Below, one piece after another: positions 53,507 to 62,768 of a stretch of DNA of 64,000 nt; position 1 is the first letter of the stretch; each line of letters starts with the position of its first letter. The DNA is from Pseudomonadota bacterium. GTDB lineage: Bacteria; Myxococcota_A; Polyangia; Polyangiales; Polyangiaceae. A model generated the notes under the pieces. The model saw nothing but the letters and a program-made list of their open reading frames with translations. It searched no databases and had not been told where the DNA came from. The translations under genes and the position numbers were made by a program. The DNA lies in contig JAEWRL010000190.1 in NCBI GenBank assembly GCA_023398955.1, forward strand, positions 62,001-126,000, written 5' to 3'.

Positions 53507-53841
53507 ATGCGCGAGCGCGTCGCTCGGTCCCCCTCATGCTCTGTCCTTGATGGAGCGCGGGCTGGCCGAGTCGATCGAAGGCCTGCGCTGGCCGACCAGC
53601 TCTGGCACAGCGCACGCCGGTGGCGCCGGTGCTCCCTTCCCAACTCAGGGGCTCCTTCGGCGCTCGGACCCGGCACGCGACCACTCATGCAACCACGCGA
53701 AACGTGCTGCGAGCTCGGTCACCGATGACTCGGCTTCAGCGCGATATCTTTTCGCCTTACGAACGCAACGGTCACTGCCCGCGGCAGCGGCGAGATCGTG
53801 CCGACCCCTGCAGGTCCGACCACGATCGCACCGGTGACGGA
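53507..53841. other. Gap between kinase-HDOD gene and fliW, with a terminator-like hairpin
   Basis: Convergent spacer of 335 bases. A GC hairpin CGAGCG-CGT-CGCTCG (53512-53526) begins five bases after the kinase stop. The remainder holds only shadow frames. I searched for a csrA-type gene, which often neighbours fliW, and found none. Confidence 0.55.
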
Positions 53842-54327
53842 CTATGGAGCCGTCGAAACCGCGACCGTTGCGTGCTCCTCAGCGCTCACCTTGCTGGCAG
53901 GAGCTGGCGGGTCGAAACGCTCGCGCGTACTGAAACGGCTACCCTCCAGAAGGATCTGGGCACCACGCCGGGTGTTGGCGTTGATGACGATTGGCGCCAG
54001 AAGGTTCAGTGTTGGAGGCTGGTGCGGCAGCGCGGTGAGCACCGCCAGGATGGCCATCGCCTCCTGAGTCGAGCCTAGCCCAGCGGCCGCTGCGGCGTCT
54101 GCGATGGGCACGTCGGGGTAGTCCGCAACAATGGCGTGGGCGGAGATCACGGGCAGCGCGAGATCCGGTTCGTCAACGGCCTGCAGCCAGCCCACCATGT
54201 CCGAATTGCCTTTCCGAATCAGGACGAAGGTCCGCGCCTGCGGGAATCCGATCAGGCCCTTGGGGAAGCTGATGAGGCTATCTTCCTTGATCTCGAGTTC
54301 GCCGAAGCGTCGCGTCTTGATGAACAT
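53842..54327 (-). CDS. fliW: Flagellar assembly factor FliW
   Basis: A 161-residue FliW-family protein. FliW binds the RNA regulator CsrA and flagellin, tying flagellin translation to filament growth. The fold is visible as TRRFGELEIKEDSLISFPKG, LIGFPQARTFVLI and FVLIRKGNSDMVGWLQAVDE, then NLLAPIVINANTRRGAQILL. The length is near the family norm of 150. It is oriented with the flagellar genes but 320 bases from fliA, so it may have its own promoter. No csrA gene lies in the window. Confidence 0.9.
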   Translation of the reverse strand: MFIKTRRFGELEIKEDSLISFPKGLIGFPQARTFVLIRKGNSDMVGWLQAVDEPDLALPVISAHAIVADYPDVPIADAAAAAGLGSTQEAMAILAVLTALPHQPPTLNLLAPIVINANTRRGAQILLEGSRFSTRERFDPPAPASKVSAEEHATVAVSTAP

Positions 54328-54647
54328 GATTCTGCTCCAATGAGTATCGAGCGCCGACTGATGGTCGGCATTGGGTTTATGCTACTGCAACGCACGTGCC
54401 ACAGTAGTTCGACTGAGGTTCGCATCGTCTCCGGGTGAATGGCGCTGCTCGCCACCCTTGCCCGCGCAGGGAACATGGTGTGCGAGACCTAGGTCCGTCG
54501 GAGAGCTGACGATGGCGTCGAACCCATGACACCATCGAGTTGCGGGGCCGACGGCTCGATCGAGCGGCGTCACCACCCTGCCCCTTCGCTCCTCGCGCAT
54601 CCCTACGCAAGCCGACATCGATCGCATCACCACCATGACAGCGCTCA
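54328..54647. other. Spacer between fliA and fliW with an unconvincing small frame
   Basis: A leftward frame of up to 89 codons (54382-54651) starts with ATG overlapping the fliA stop (TGATG), which suggests coupling. However, it has poor codon use, a methionine-rich start and no recognisable fold. I do not call it a gene. No promoter or RNA motif is evident. Confidence 0.4.
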
Positions 54648-55397
54648 TCAAGCGGACCGGCTCTGATCACGTTGCGCCCATCCCCCTGGTCCACGCCCGG
54701 GGGGTTCATCGAGCTTGGCGCGAATCCGGTGGACGGCTTCCGTGTGGAGCTGGCACGCGCGAGACTCAGTGACCCCGAGGATCTCGCCGATCTCTCGGAA
54801 GCTGCAGTCATCCTGGTAGTACAACCCCACCACGGTTCTCAGCTTCTCCGGGAGCCTCTCAATGGCATCGACGACCAGGTCGATCAGCTCGTGCTGTGTT
54901 GCCTCGGACTCGGGACTCTCCGTCTGGTCGGGAACTCCATGGACCTGATCTCCGAGCTCCAGCCGCGCGAGCCCAGCCGCGGCGATTTCCGTCAGGAGCT
55001 GACGGTACACGGAGATTTCCAGGCCAAGCTCGCCAGCGATCTCCTCCTCCGAGGGTTCCCGCCCGAGGCGCTGCGACAGGTCAGAGGCTGCGCCGCTGAT
55101 CCGCCGCGACGCACCGCGAAGACGCCGAGAGAGCGGGTCCAAGCTCCTCAGGTAATCGAGTATCGCGCCCTGCACGCGCTGCGAGGCATAGGCTTCGAAC
55201 TCGACCTCGGACATCGCAGCGGTGCGTCGGCGGAGGGCTTCTGCCAAGCCGGTCCACCCCACGGAGAGCAGGTCGTCCAGCGTCACCGTGCTCGGCAGAG
55301 AGCGGATCGTCTTCATGGCGATCCTCCGGACGAGCGGCGAATAGCGCTCGAAAACCTGCTGAACGGGTTCGCGACTATTGGAGCGACCTAGTTGCAC
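54648..55397 (-). CDS. fliA: FliA/WhiG-family flagellar sigma factor
   Basis: A 249-residue sigma-28-type factor that directs RNA polymerase to late flagellar genes. Region 2 reads YSPLVRRIAMKTIRSLPSTV, DDLLSVGWTGLAEALRR, with YASQRVQGAILDYLRSLDPL. Region 3 has LSQRLGREPSEEEIAGELGL and region 4 LPEKLRTVVGLYYQDDCSFR, with EIGEILGVTESRACQLHTEA as the helix-turn-helix. It follows flhF by nine bases, so it is co-transcribed with export-gate genes. No anti-sigma gene (flgM) is in the window. The N-terminal start is the ATG giving MQLGRSNSREP. Confidence 0.94.
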   Translation of the reverse strand: MQLGRSNSREPVQQVFERYSPLVRRIAMKTIRSLPSTVTLDDLLSVGWTGLAEALRRRTAAMSEVEFEAYASQRVQGAILDYLRSLDPLSRRLRGASRRISGAASDLSQRLGREPSEEEIAGELGLEISVYRQLLTEIAAAGLARLELGDQVHGVPDQTESPESEATQHELIDLVVDAIERLPEKLRTVVGLYYQDDCSFREIGEILGVTESRACQLHTEAVHRIRAKLDEPPGRGPGGWAQRDQSRSA

Positions 55398-55406
55398 GTG
55401 CGTTCC

Positions 55407-56567
55407 TTACCGCGCAACGAGAGCACTCGATAGCGCCTCCGAGACCGCCTCGCCGCGTGCCTCGTGGATGTCCTCTGGAACGCGCGGTCCGTCGCAAAGA
55501 TAGGTGACCGGCAGACCCGACTGGATGCTCGCGGTGACGATTCCACCAACACGCTGGGACTCATCGAGCTTCGTGTAGACGATACCAGAGGGACTCACCC
55601 TGTCGTACTGAGCGGCCGTCGCCTCCGCGTCCCTGCCGCTCAGCCACGCCGGCAGCACCACCAGCACGTGACGCTCGAACTGAGAGCCTCGTTCGAGATA
55701 GCCGGGGAGAGCCCAGCTCGCATCGCTCTCGGAACCGTGCCGACCCGCCGTGTCGACGAGGATGACGTCGGCGTTCTGGCGAGCCATGACTGCCTCGAAG
55801 GAGGCCGGGTCACGCGCCACCGCGAAGGGAACGCCCATCAGCTCGGCATAGCGCTGCCACTGTTCGACGGCGCCCACGCGATAGGTGTCGAGGCTCACTA
55901 CGCTTACACGCTTGCCCAGGTCGAGATAGGCCTTGGCAGCCAGCTTGGCGAGGGTTGTGGTCTTGCCGGCACCGGTGGGGCCTACGCAGGCAATGAGCAC
56001 TGGGGCGCGGGCGCGCAGCGGGTCTACGCCCATCTTCAGGCTTCCCACGATCCTACGCATCAGCCACTGCCGCAAGGCATCCGCACCTCGACGCGCAACC
56101 TTGGTGGCGCCCTTGGCGAGCTCTAGAGCGACGTGCCCCTCGATACCCAGCTCGTAGAGGAGCGCCAGAGCTTGCTCCCGCGGTGGCCGTGACATGTACA
56201 GGTTGTCGAGCATCGTCTTCAGGCTCTCGACTTGTGCCTGAAGCTCGGCGAGATTGGGCTGGGTGGCGCTGGACACCCGTGGTGTGTCTCCGGACGTCAC
56301 TGTGCCGTGCGGCACCGAACGGACGCGGTGCCGCCGCTGTTCGGGCTCAGGTCGAGTAGACTCCTTCATCATGCCCTGCGCGAAAGGTCCACTGGGCCGA
56401 GGCGTACCGGGGGCCGCCGTTATCTCGACGAAGCTCCGCCCCAGCATCCCCGCTCGCCCGTTGGAAACGTGGCGAGTCGACTCGATGATGGCATCCGAAC
56501 CGAAGGCGGCCCGTACTGCGGTGAGAGCGCCTCGAACGTCAGTACCGCGAAATACCTGCTGTTGCAT
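55407..56567 (-). CDS. flhF: Flagellar GTPase FlhF
   Basis: A 386-residue SRP-like GTPase that sets flagellar position or number. The N-terminal B-domain start (MQQQVFRGTDVRGALTAVRA) is typical. The NG domain shows ACVGPTGAGKTTTLAKLAAK, VSLDTYRVGAVEQWQRYAEL, ILVDTAGR and the KLDESQRVGGI element. GGAGAGA lies five bases before the ATG, which decides against an ATG 18 codons earlier. The usual partner flhG (MinD-like) is not adjacent. It starts 19 bases after the flhA stop and ends nine bases before fliA. Confidence 0.93.
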   Translation of the reverse strand: MQQQVFRGTDVRGALTAVRAAFGSDAIIESTRHVSNGRAGMLGRSFVEITAAPGTPRPSGPFAQGMMKESTRPEPEQRRHRVRSVPHGTVTSGDTPRVSSATQPNLAELQAQVESLKTMLDNLYMSRPPREQALALLYELGIEGHVALELAKGATKVARRGADALRQWLMRRIVGSLKMGVDPLRARAPVLIACVGPTGAGKTTTLAKLAAKAYLDLGKRVSVVSLDTYRVGAVEQWQRYAELMGVPFAVARDPASFEAVMARQNADVILVDTAGRHGSESDASWALPGYLERGSQFERHVLVVLPAWLSGRDAEATAAQYDRVSPSGIVYTKLDESQRVGGIVTASIQSGLPVTYLCDGPRVPEDIHEARGEAVSEALSSALVAR

Positions 56568-56586
56568 CTGATCTCTCTCCACGGGC

Positions 56587-58716
56587 TCACGCCGCTCTCG
56601 GCGCGAGCCCCACTGACTCAAAAGGAGTGACGGTAATGTTTGGCTCGAGCTCTCGGAAGCTCAGCACCGCAAGATTGGGACAACGTCGCTCCGCAAACGC
56701 CCGAAGATAGCGCCGCACGTCGGGACTCGTCACGACACACGGGCTCAAACCGCTCTGTGACATCCTGGTGGTCGCCGCTTCGAGGGCAATGCCGAGTTGC
56801 CTTGCCTGCTCCGGATCGAGTGCCCCGCCCGTGCCCTGTGCGATCTCGCGCAAGCTCTTGCGGAACAGCTCCTCGGCGTGAGGCTCCAGAACGAGAGCCG
56901 CGACCCCGCCGTCGGGACCGACGAACGCCGCCGTCAGCTGCCGCGAAAGGCGCTGCCGGACGAGCTCGGTGAGCTGCTCGGTGTCGCGCGTAGCAGGCGC
57001 CAACTCGATCAGAGCGTCAAGGATCGATCGAAGATCCCGAATCGAGACACCCTCACGAAGCAGATTACGCATGACGCGGAGCACGTCTCCAAAGGAAAGC
57101 AAGTTCGGTACCAGATCATCGACCATTCGCGGCGTCTGTTTGGAGAAGACGTCAAATAGATGCTGGAGCTCCGCCCTGCCGAGGATCGCGTGGGCGTGAG
57201 CGCGAGCCACCTCCGCGAGGTGTGTCGCGATGATGGTCGTATGGTCTACGACGGTGTAGCCAAGCGCTTCCGCTAGCTCCCGATCTCGGGTGGCAATCCA
57301 TCGCGCCGGTGTTCCGAATGCGGGGTCCACCGTTGGCTCGCCGTCTATGGGCGGTGAGGTGCCGGTCGAGTCCAGGGCAAGCAGTCGCCCCGCCCGCACC
57401 GACCCTGCAGCGATCTCGGTGCCCAGCAGCAGAAAGCGGTAGGCCGTCGCTTCGAGCTGCAGATTGTCGCGAATGTGGACTGGAGGCAGCACAATGCCGA
57501 GGCTCATCGCCATCTCCTTCCGAAGGCCCGAGATTCGCTCGACGAGGTTACCCCCTACCTGAGGGTCGACAGCCTGCACGAGCTGGTACCCTACTTCGAG
57601 ACTCAACACGTCCAACGGTAGGTTTGCCTCGATGTCCTCGGCCGAGCCGAGCGCGGGGGCTCTCTCTTCCTCCTGCTCTGGCTCCGCCTGCTGCACTGCG
57701 GGCGGCTTGAGCTTCCGCAGGCTGAACGCCAGCAGGCCTGCCAGCGATAGGAAGGGCAGCGCGGGCATGCCCGGGATCAGCGCGATGACCGTCAACACTC
57801 CGGCGGTCGCACCGACAGCGCGCCGACTCCCCAGCAGCTGGACCTTGAGGACGCGCCCAAGCTGGTCCCCTGTAGCCGAACGGGTGACAACGACGCCTGC
57901 GGCCGTGGAGATCAGCAAGGCGGGCATCTGGGAGACGAGCGCGTCGCCAACGCTCAGGATGCTGAACGTCTCTGCCGCGTCACCGAGGGACAGCCCCGCG
58001 GCGAGCCCAATCAGCAGCCCACCTACCAGGTTTATCGCAGTGATCAGCAGTCCGGCGATGGCGTCACCCTTCACGAACTTGCTGGCGCCATCCATGGATC
58101 CGAAGAAATCCGCCTCGCGTTCGATCGATTCTCGCTTTGCCTTGGCTGCCTCGGCCGTGATGAGGCCGGCGTTGAGATCGGCATCGATGGCCATCTGTTT
58201 GCCAGGCATTCCATCGAGGGCGAACCTCGCGGCCACCTCCGCGACGCGCCCCGCACCCTTCGTGATCACGACGAAATTGATCACGACCAGAATGAGAAAC
58301 ACGACCAAGCCGACGACAACATTGCCCTCGATCACGAAGAGCCCAAAGGTCTCGACGACTCGCCCCGCAGCCGCTGTCCCCTCGCTCCCATGCAAGAGAA
58401 TGAGCCTTGTCGTTGCGACGTTCAGGCTCAGCCGGAGCAACGTCGCGACGAGAATGACGGCAGGAAACGAGCTAAACTGGAGTGGAGACTCCATGAACAG
58501 CCCGATCAGAAACACGCAGATCGACATCGCCAGGCTCAGCGCCAGCATGCTGTCGACGAGAAAGCGCGGCATTGGCAGCACCATCATCAGAACGATGGCC
58601 ACGATGCCGAGTGGGACGACTAGCTCTTGAGCCGACTCCGATGGGGTAGGGTCCTTGGCTGCGGACGGCACGAGCGGCGTCTTTGCGAGTTTTATGCCAG
58701 CCCTCCAGGCCCCCAT
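56587..58716 (-). CDS. flhA: Flagellar export gate protein FlhA
   Basis: A 709-residue FlhA, the major export-gate subunit of the flagellar type III secretion system. About eight transmembrane helices are seen in the first 330 residues. The loop between them carries RLSLNVATTRLILL, ITKGAGRVAEVAARFALDGM, PGKQMAIDADLNAG and READFFGSMDGASKFVKGDA, the conserved FHIPEP region. The C-terminal cytoplasmic domain (about 340-709) docks substrates and chaperones and has DLVPNLLSFGDVLRVMRNLL. The length matches the family. It is 74 bases after flhB and 19 before flhF. Confidence 0.97.
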   Translation of the reverse strand: MGAWRAGIKLAKTPLVPSAAKDPTPSESAQELVVPLGIVAIVLMMVLPMPRFLVDSMLALSLAMSICVFLIGLFMESPLQFSSFPAVILVATLLRLSLNVATTRLILLHGSEGTAAAGRVVETFGLFVIEGNVVVGLVVFLILVVINFVVITKGAGRVAEVAARFALDGMPGKQMAIDADLNAGLITAEAAKAKRESIEREADFFGSMDGASKFVKGDAIAGLLITAINLVGGLLIGLAAGLSLGDAAETFSILSVGDALVSQMPALLISTAAGVVVTRSATGDQLGRVLKVQLLGSRRAVGATAGVLTVIALIPGMPALPFLSLAGLLAFSLRKLKPPAVQQAEPEQEEERAPALGSAEDIEANLPLDVLSLEVGYQLVQAVDPQVGGNLVERISGLRKEMAMSLGIVLPPVHIRDNLQLEATAYRFLLLGTEIAAGSVRAGRLLALDSTGTSPPIDGEPTVDPAFGTPARWIATRDRELAEALGYTVVDHTTIIATHLAEVARAHAHAILGRAELQHLFDVFSKQTPRMVDDLVPNLLSFGDVLRVMRNLLREGVSIRDLRSILDALIELAPATRDTEQLTELVRQRLSRQLTAAFVGPDGGVAALVLEPHAEELFRKSLREIAQGTGGALDPEQARQLGIALEAATTRMSQSGLSPCVVTSPDVRRYLRAFAERRCPNLAVLSFRELEPNITVTPFESVGLAPRAA

Positions 58717-58790
58717 TCGCCTGACTGCCGATTGCTAACCGGCGCTGGCCAGCGTCCTGATTGGTTCCCGCTCCACCGCTTGGGTGAGAC

Positions 58791-59858
58791 CTACTTGCCC
58801 AGGCGATTACGAAGTCGATACACCGTAGCGAGGACCTCAGCGACCGCCGTGTAGAGATCGCCAGGAATGGTGCGACCGAGTCTTACCTGACTCGCTAGAG
58901 CGCGTGCCAGTGGTCGATTCTCTATGACCGGAATACGGTAACCCACCGCAAGCTTTCGGATATACAGTGCGACTTCGTCATACCCTTTGGCCGCGACGAC
59001 GGGAACCCCCTCCTCCGGAGAGTATCTCAAGGCGACAGAAATGTGCGTCGGGTTCGCAATGACGACAGCGCTCTTCTTCACCTCCTGGGCAATACCGCGG
59101 CGTGCCATGTCCCTGGCGCGCTGACGTTGTCGCGCCCTCACGCGCGGGTCGCCCTCTTGCTGGTGGTGCTCGTCTTTGACCTCCTGACGGGTCATGCGCA
59201 TCTGCTGGTTGTGGCGCATCCAAGCGTTTACATAGTCAAGGATCGACATCACCACGAGGCACATCAAGGAAGCCAGCGCGACCTTCGAAGTCATCTCGAT
59301 CGCCGTTCGCACACCGGCCCTCAGGCTCACCCGGCCGATTCCGACGATAGTCTCATACTCGTCGCTGAGCACCCAGTAGGTGACGGCCGCCACCACGACG
59401 ACGCGTCCCAGCGACAGCGCCGTCTCGACGACCGCCGACTTCGGAGAGAGCATTCCCTTGAGCTTGGAGGCGGGATCGATGCGGGACCACTTGGGCGCGG
59501 CAAGCTCGAGGCGGGGCTGAAAGCCCGCTTGAATGAAGCCCATCGCGGTGCCCCCCACCGCGGCAGCGAGAGCCATGGGCAGCATCAGCACCGCGAGCGC
59601 AAGGGCCAGATCCTTGAATACCCTGCCCCAATCCCCCTCGGCGTACCCATCCATGAGACCGAAGCAGCGTGTGGAGAACTCGGAGACCGTGGTAGCAAAG
59701 GTCGGGCCCATGCCGACAATCACGAGGAACACTGCGATGGTAGCGGCGAGCGTCGTGGCGTCCCGCGACCGCGGAAATTGCCCTTCTTCCCGCGACTTCT
59801 TGAGCTTCTCTGGGGTAGCTTCCTCTGTCTTACTGGCGTCGTCGACGTCGTCGCTCAT
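58791..59858 (-). CDS. flhB: Flagellar export switch protein FlhB
   Basis: A 355-residue FlhB. Four hydrophobic segments are followed by a cytoplasmic domain with the autocleavage site in IANPTHISVALRYSPEEG (NPTH) that switches export from hook to filament proteins. Upstream are DDASKTEEATPEKLKKSREE, the conserved N-terminal start, and FQPRLELAAPKWSRIDPASK. The C-terminal PVIENRPLARALASQV helix is typical. It overlaps fliR by four bases and precedes flhA by 74. Confidence 0.97.
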   Translation of the reverse strand: MSDDVDDASKTEEATPEKLKKSREEGQFPRSRDATTLAATIAVFLVIVGMGPTFATTVSEFSTRCFGLMDGYAEGDWGRVFKDLALALAVLMLPMALAAAVGGTAMGFIQAGFQPRLELAAPKWSRIDPASKLKGMLSPKSAVVETALSLGRVVVVAAVTYWVLSDEYETIVGIGRVSLRAGVRTAIEMTSKVALASLMCLVVMSILDYVNAWMRHNQQMRMTRQEVKDEHHQQEGDPRVRARQRQRARDMARRGIAQEVKKSAVVIANPTHISVALRYSPEEGVPVVAAKGYDEVALYIRKLAVGYRIPVIENRPLARALASQVRLGRTIPGDLYTAVAEVLATVYRLRNRLGK

Positions 59859-60637
59859 GGCCGCGCTCCCATTTCGAGCAGCAGCGCTTCGATCCTGGTC
59901 CCAACGTGGGAGAGGTCAGCCAGCATGGCGCGTGCCATGTCGGGGAGCAGGAGCACCATCATGAGACCGCCCACGACCAGCATGACCCCGAACCCGAGAT
60001 TGAAGATCTGCATGGTGGGGGCAGCCCTGGCAATGAACGCCAGCGCTATCTGTGTCATGAAGAGGACGGCCAACACGGGCAGCGACAGACGCACACCCAC
60101 CTCGAACGCCTCCGCCGAAAGGCGCAAGAGGGTTGCCAAGACGGGTGCCGGTGCCTCCGCAATCCCAGCCGGCAACACGCGATAGCTCGCGAGGAGAGAC
60201 CCGACGAGAACGCGATGCAGGCCCACGGATAGCGCCAGCAGGATGACCAGATACCGCAGTAGCTTCGCCAAGGCGTTCTGCTGAGCATCGGCGCCAGGAT
60301 CGAAGACCTGTGCGGCACCGAGACCGATGGCCGGAGCCATGACCTCGCCAGCAATCTCGACGGCGGCGACAGCGAGTCGCACCACGAACCCCATGGCCAC
60401 ACCAACGGCAAACTCGGTCGCGAGGGCGAGCGCAGCGAAGACCGGTTCTGGGATCGTCGTTCCCGCAGGGGCCAGAGAGAAGCCCACCATGGATAGCACC
60501 AAGACCAGGGCCACTCGTATCCGCACCGGCGACCCGGACCAGGCCAGGGGAGCCACGATGACGACGCCTGCAGCACGCGCGCTCACCAGCGCGAAGTGTA
60601 GGACTTCAGAGACGAGCCACTGCGCCAAAGGGGTCAT
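59855..60637 (-). CDS. fliR: Flagellar export gate protein FliR
   Basis: A 260-residue FliR with about six helices, part of the FliPQR gate through which flagellar proteins pass. Typical segments are FALVSARAAGVVIVAPLAWS, APAIGLGAAQVFDPGADAQQ, VLPAGIAEAP and MTQIALAFIARAAPTMQIFN. The family phrase AFIARAAPTMQIF is well kept. The start MTPLAQWLVSEV (60637) overlaps the fliQ stop by four bases, which rules out a longer upstream frame. It in turn overlaps flhB by four bases. Confidence 0.95.
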   Translation of the reverse strand: MTPLAQWLVSEVLHFALVSARAAGVVIVAPLAWSGSPVRIRVALVLVLSMVGFSLAPAGTTIPEPVFAALALATEFAVGVAMGFVVRLAVAAVEIAGEVMAPAIGLGAAQVFDPGADAQQNALAKLLRYLVILLALSVGLHRVLVGSLLASYRVLPAGIAEAPAPVLATLLRLSAEAFEVGVRLSLPVLAVLFMTQIALAFIARAAPTMQIFNLGFGVMLVVGGLMMVLLLPDMARAMLADLSHVGTRIEALLLEMGARP

Positions 60638-60903
60638 CGATTCATGTCGGAGATGCTGGAGATCGTACGGGAGGTGTACTCGACGAGCTGCCGGAGGGTC
60701 CAGGGCCCCAGGACCGCGAGGGTGATCGCCATGGCGAGCAGCTTGGCAAGGAACGCGATGCTGGGCTCGTTGACCTGGGTCGCTGCCTGAAGCACGCCCA
60801 CGACGAGCCCCACGATCAGCGCGGCCGCGAGCATTGGGCCAACGACCATTGCCACCATGATGAGGGCTTGAAGGAATATCTCGACCGCTAGATCCGTGGT
60901 CAT
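60634..60903 (-). CDS. fliQ: Flagellar export gate protein FliQ
   Basis: An 89-residue FliQ with two transmembrane helices (ALIMVAMVVGPMLAAALIVG and AKLLAMAITLAVLGPWTLRQ). The family loop LVVGVLQAATQVNEPSIAFL is clear. It forms the FliPQR pore in the inner membrane. Both start and stop overlap neighbours (fliP, fliR) by four bases, an unusually tight translational coupling. Length and topology match the family norm. Confidence 0.97.
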   Translation of the reverse strand: MTTDLAVEIFLQALIMVAMVVGPMLAAALIVGLVVGVLQAATQVNEPSIAFLAKLLAMAITLAVLGPWTLRQLVEYTSRTISSISDMNR

Positions 60904-61559
60904 GCAAAGCTCCGCAGCAAGGATCCTACGACCAGGCTCCAGCCATCGACGAGAACGAATAGCAAGAGCTTGATGGGTAAGCTCAGCACGGTGGGTGGCA
61001 CCATCATCATACCCATGCTCATCAGCAGCGAGGCGACGGCAAGGTCGACGACGAGGAATGGCAGGAAGATCATGACGCCCATCTGAAAGGCCGTCGTCAG
61101 TTCGGATATGGCAAAGGCTGGCATGGCCATCCGCATGCTCACGTCCTCGGGGGAGCGGGGCAGCGGAGTGCTCGTCGCGTCGTAGAACATGCGCAGATCG
61201 GCCTCACGTGTTTGGCGGAGCATGAACTGCTTCAGGGGAACAATCGCGCGATCGAGCGCCTCCATCTCGGTGATCTCCTCGGCCTGGTACGGCGCCAGAG
61301 CGACCCGCTGCATCTCGTCCACGACCGGCTGCATCGTGAATGCCGTGACGAAAAGGCTGATCCCGATGATTACCTGCGATGGTGGGGCTTGCGCCGCGCC
61401 CAAACCCTGCTTCACGAAGCTCAGAACCACGACGGTGCGGACGAAGGACGTCGTCGTGAGCACTATCGCCGGCAACAGCGACAGAACCGTGAGCAGCAGG
61501 AGGATCTTGAGGGAAGGGGCCAGCTCCTGCCCATTGAATAGATCGAGCGCAGCGTTCAT
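60900..61559 (-). CDS. fliP: Flagellar export gate protein FliP
   Basis: A 219-residue FliP, the main pore subunit of the FliPQR gate. The family core is present: TTSFVRTVVVLSFVKQGLGA, PPSQVIIGISLFVTAFTMQP, AYQAEEITE-like and ISELTTAFQMGVMIFLPFLV. The MGMMMVPPTVLSLPIKLLLF signature closes it. It lacks the cleaved signal peptide of some FliPs, starting directly MNAALDLF. It overlaps fliO by four bases. Confidence 0.97.
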   Translation of the reverse strand: MNAALDLFNGQELAPSLKILLLLTVLSLLPAIVLTTTSFVRTVVVLSFVKQGLGAAQAPPSQVIIGISLFVTAFTMQPVVDEMQRVALAPYQAEEITEMEALDRAIVPLKQFMLRQTREADLRMFYDATSTPLPRSPEDVSMRMAMPAFAISELTTAFQMGVMIFLPFLVVDLAVASLLMSMGMMMVPPTVLSLPIKLLLFVLVDGWSLVVGSLLRSFA

Positions 61560-62314
61560 TGACGACCCTTTGAAAGCCGCGCAATCAATCCCGCGGCTTG
61601 ACCTTCCACGTCCATGGCGTCTGAGGCACGAGCATCCGCAGAGCGTCGGACAGCTTCGCGGCTGCAGGCAACGACATCCTGGGTTCGATTCGCGAGGCGC
61701 ACCGCTGCCATATCGTCGCTGACGTCGCGCTCCGCAGCACCGCCCATGGCATCGCGGAGAACGCCCTTGAAACGCGCAGCCGCGGAGACGTGCGGCGTCG
61801 GCTCGGTGGCTGCGTATTTGGAGGCAAGAGCGTCGATGCGTTCGCCAGGGCGGACCGCGGCCACGGCGGTTGCACCCGACTGCTCACCGGTGCCGAGTTC
61901 GTCGGGTTCGAGCCACCCGAGCGCCGAGACCTGCGCATCCGTGACCCCAAGGAGCAACACGCGCTCGCCGACGAGGGCCGTGACCAGCTGAGCCTTCGCA
62001 CCGACCCGCGTGGCCTCGAGCACACGAATACGCGAAACGCGCTTCTGAACCGCCAAACGTCGCAGCTGCCTTCGGCGATACAAAGCCCCGGCCACGAGAG
62101 AGGCGAGGAGCACACCCGCAGCGATCGGACCCCATGAGCTACCCCCACCCTGCTTCGATGACACCTCCGGAGCTCCGCTCTGCTTCAGCCACGTCCGCGG
62201 CGCCTCGGCCACGCGCGCGGGTTCGCCCGGCGTTGGCGCACCCGCGCTCAGTGACGTCAAAGCTGTGACCGCCAGCGCCAGCGCCACGACGGTCCCTAGG
62301 GCGCGGCGGGTCAT
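61556..62314 (-). CDS. fliO: Flagellar export assembly protein FliO
   Basis: A 252-residue FliO, which helps FliP assemble. It has a signal-like N-terminus, one central transmembrane helix (WGPIAAGVLLASLVAGALYR) and the FliO core LEATRVGAKAQLVTALVGER, VLLLGVTDAQVSALGWL. The C-terminal 110 residues are charged and longer than in E. coli (121 residues total). It is weakly conserved in sequence, so position between fliN and fliP (4-base overlaps both sides) is part of the evidence. Confidence 0.88.
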   Translation of the reverse strand: MTRRALGTVVALALAVTALTSLSAGAPTPGEPARVAEAPRTWLKQSGAPEVSSKQGGGSSWGPIAAGVLLASLVAGALYRRRQLRRLAVQKRVSRIRVLEATRVGAKAQLVTALVGERVLLLGVTDAQVSALGWLEPDELGTGEQSGATAVAAVRPGERIDALASKYAATEPTPHVSAAARFKGVLRDAMGGAAERDVSDDMAAVRLANRTQDVVACSREAVRRSADARASDAMDVEGQAAGLIARLSKGRQ

Positions 62315-62712
62315 CGCTCCTCCGACGTGTTGCGCGTCTCGTCTCCCACGAGGACCTCGGTGATGCGCACACCGTAGCGCTCGCCAACGACGACCGCTTC
62401 GGCACGCGCAACGAGTCGGTCGTTGACGAGGATGTCGAGGGGTTCACCGTTCACCTTGCTGAGCTCGAGCACCGAACCGGGGCCAAGGCGCAGAACATCG
62501 CTAATTTTGACCCTCTTGCGGCCCAACTCGACAGTGAGCTCGACGGGAACGTCCATGACGAATCCCAGACTGTCGATGCCGCGCGCTGTGGGTCCTCCAC
62601 GCGAGGGATCAGATGTCGTTGCTGGCGCGATGGAGGCGGCGAGGTCGTCAGTGCGTGACCCCGTCAACGGATGCAGCTCGTGGGACTGGGGCGGCTTCTG
62701 GGCAGAACTCAT
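62311..62712 (-). CDS. fliN: Flagellar motor switch protein FliN
   Basis: A 133-residue FliN of the C-ring. The SpoA/SurA-type domain (about 48-125) has LGFVMDVPVELTVELGRKRV, ISDVLRLGPGSVLELSKVNG and EPLDILVNDRLVARAEAVVV, GERYGVRITEVL. The first 45 residues are a disordered leader. FliN with FliM forms the switch ring that reverses rotation and anchors FliH. It overlaps fliO by four bases and is 56 bases after fliM. Confidence 0.95.
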   Translation of the reverse strand: MSSAQKPPQSHELHPLTGSRTDDLAASIAPATTSDPSRGGPTARGIDSLGFVMDVPVELTVELGRKRVKISDVLRLGPGSVLELSKVNGEPLDILVNDRLVARAEAVVVGERYGVRITEVLVGDETRNTSEER

Positions 62713-62768
62713 GCCCGCGTCTCATTCAAAGACCGTGCCGCTCGACAGTCTCGGCTACGTGCCTCGCG

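Noticed and set aside
53620..54078. A csrA gene next to fliW
   Set aside because: No CsrA pattern (short, strand-rich, RLGI-type) is present in any frame here.
54382..54651. An 89-codon frame overlapping the fliA stop (TGATG)
   Set aside because: Codon use and composition are not gene-like and no fold is recognisable, despite the coupled start.
59043..60185. A 380-codon rightward frame
   Set aside because: It is antisense to flhB and fliR, both confidently identified.
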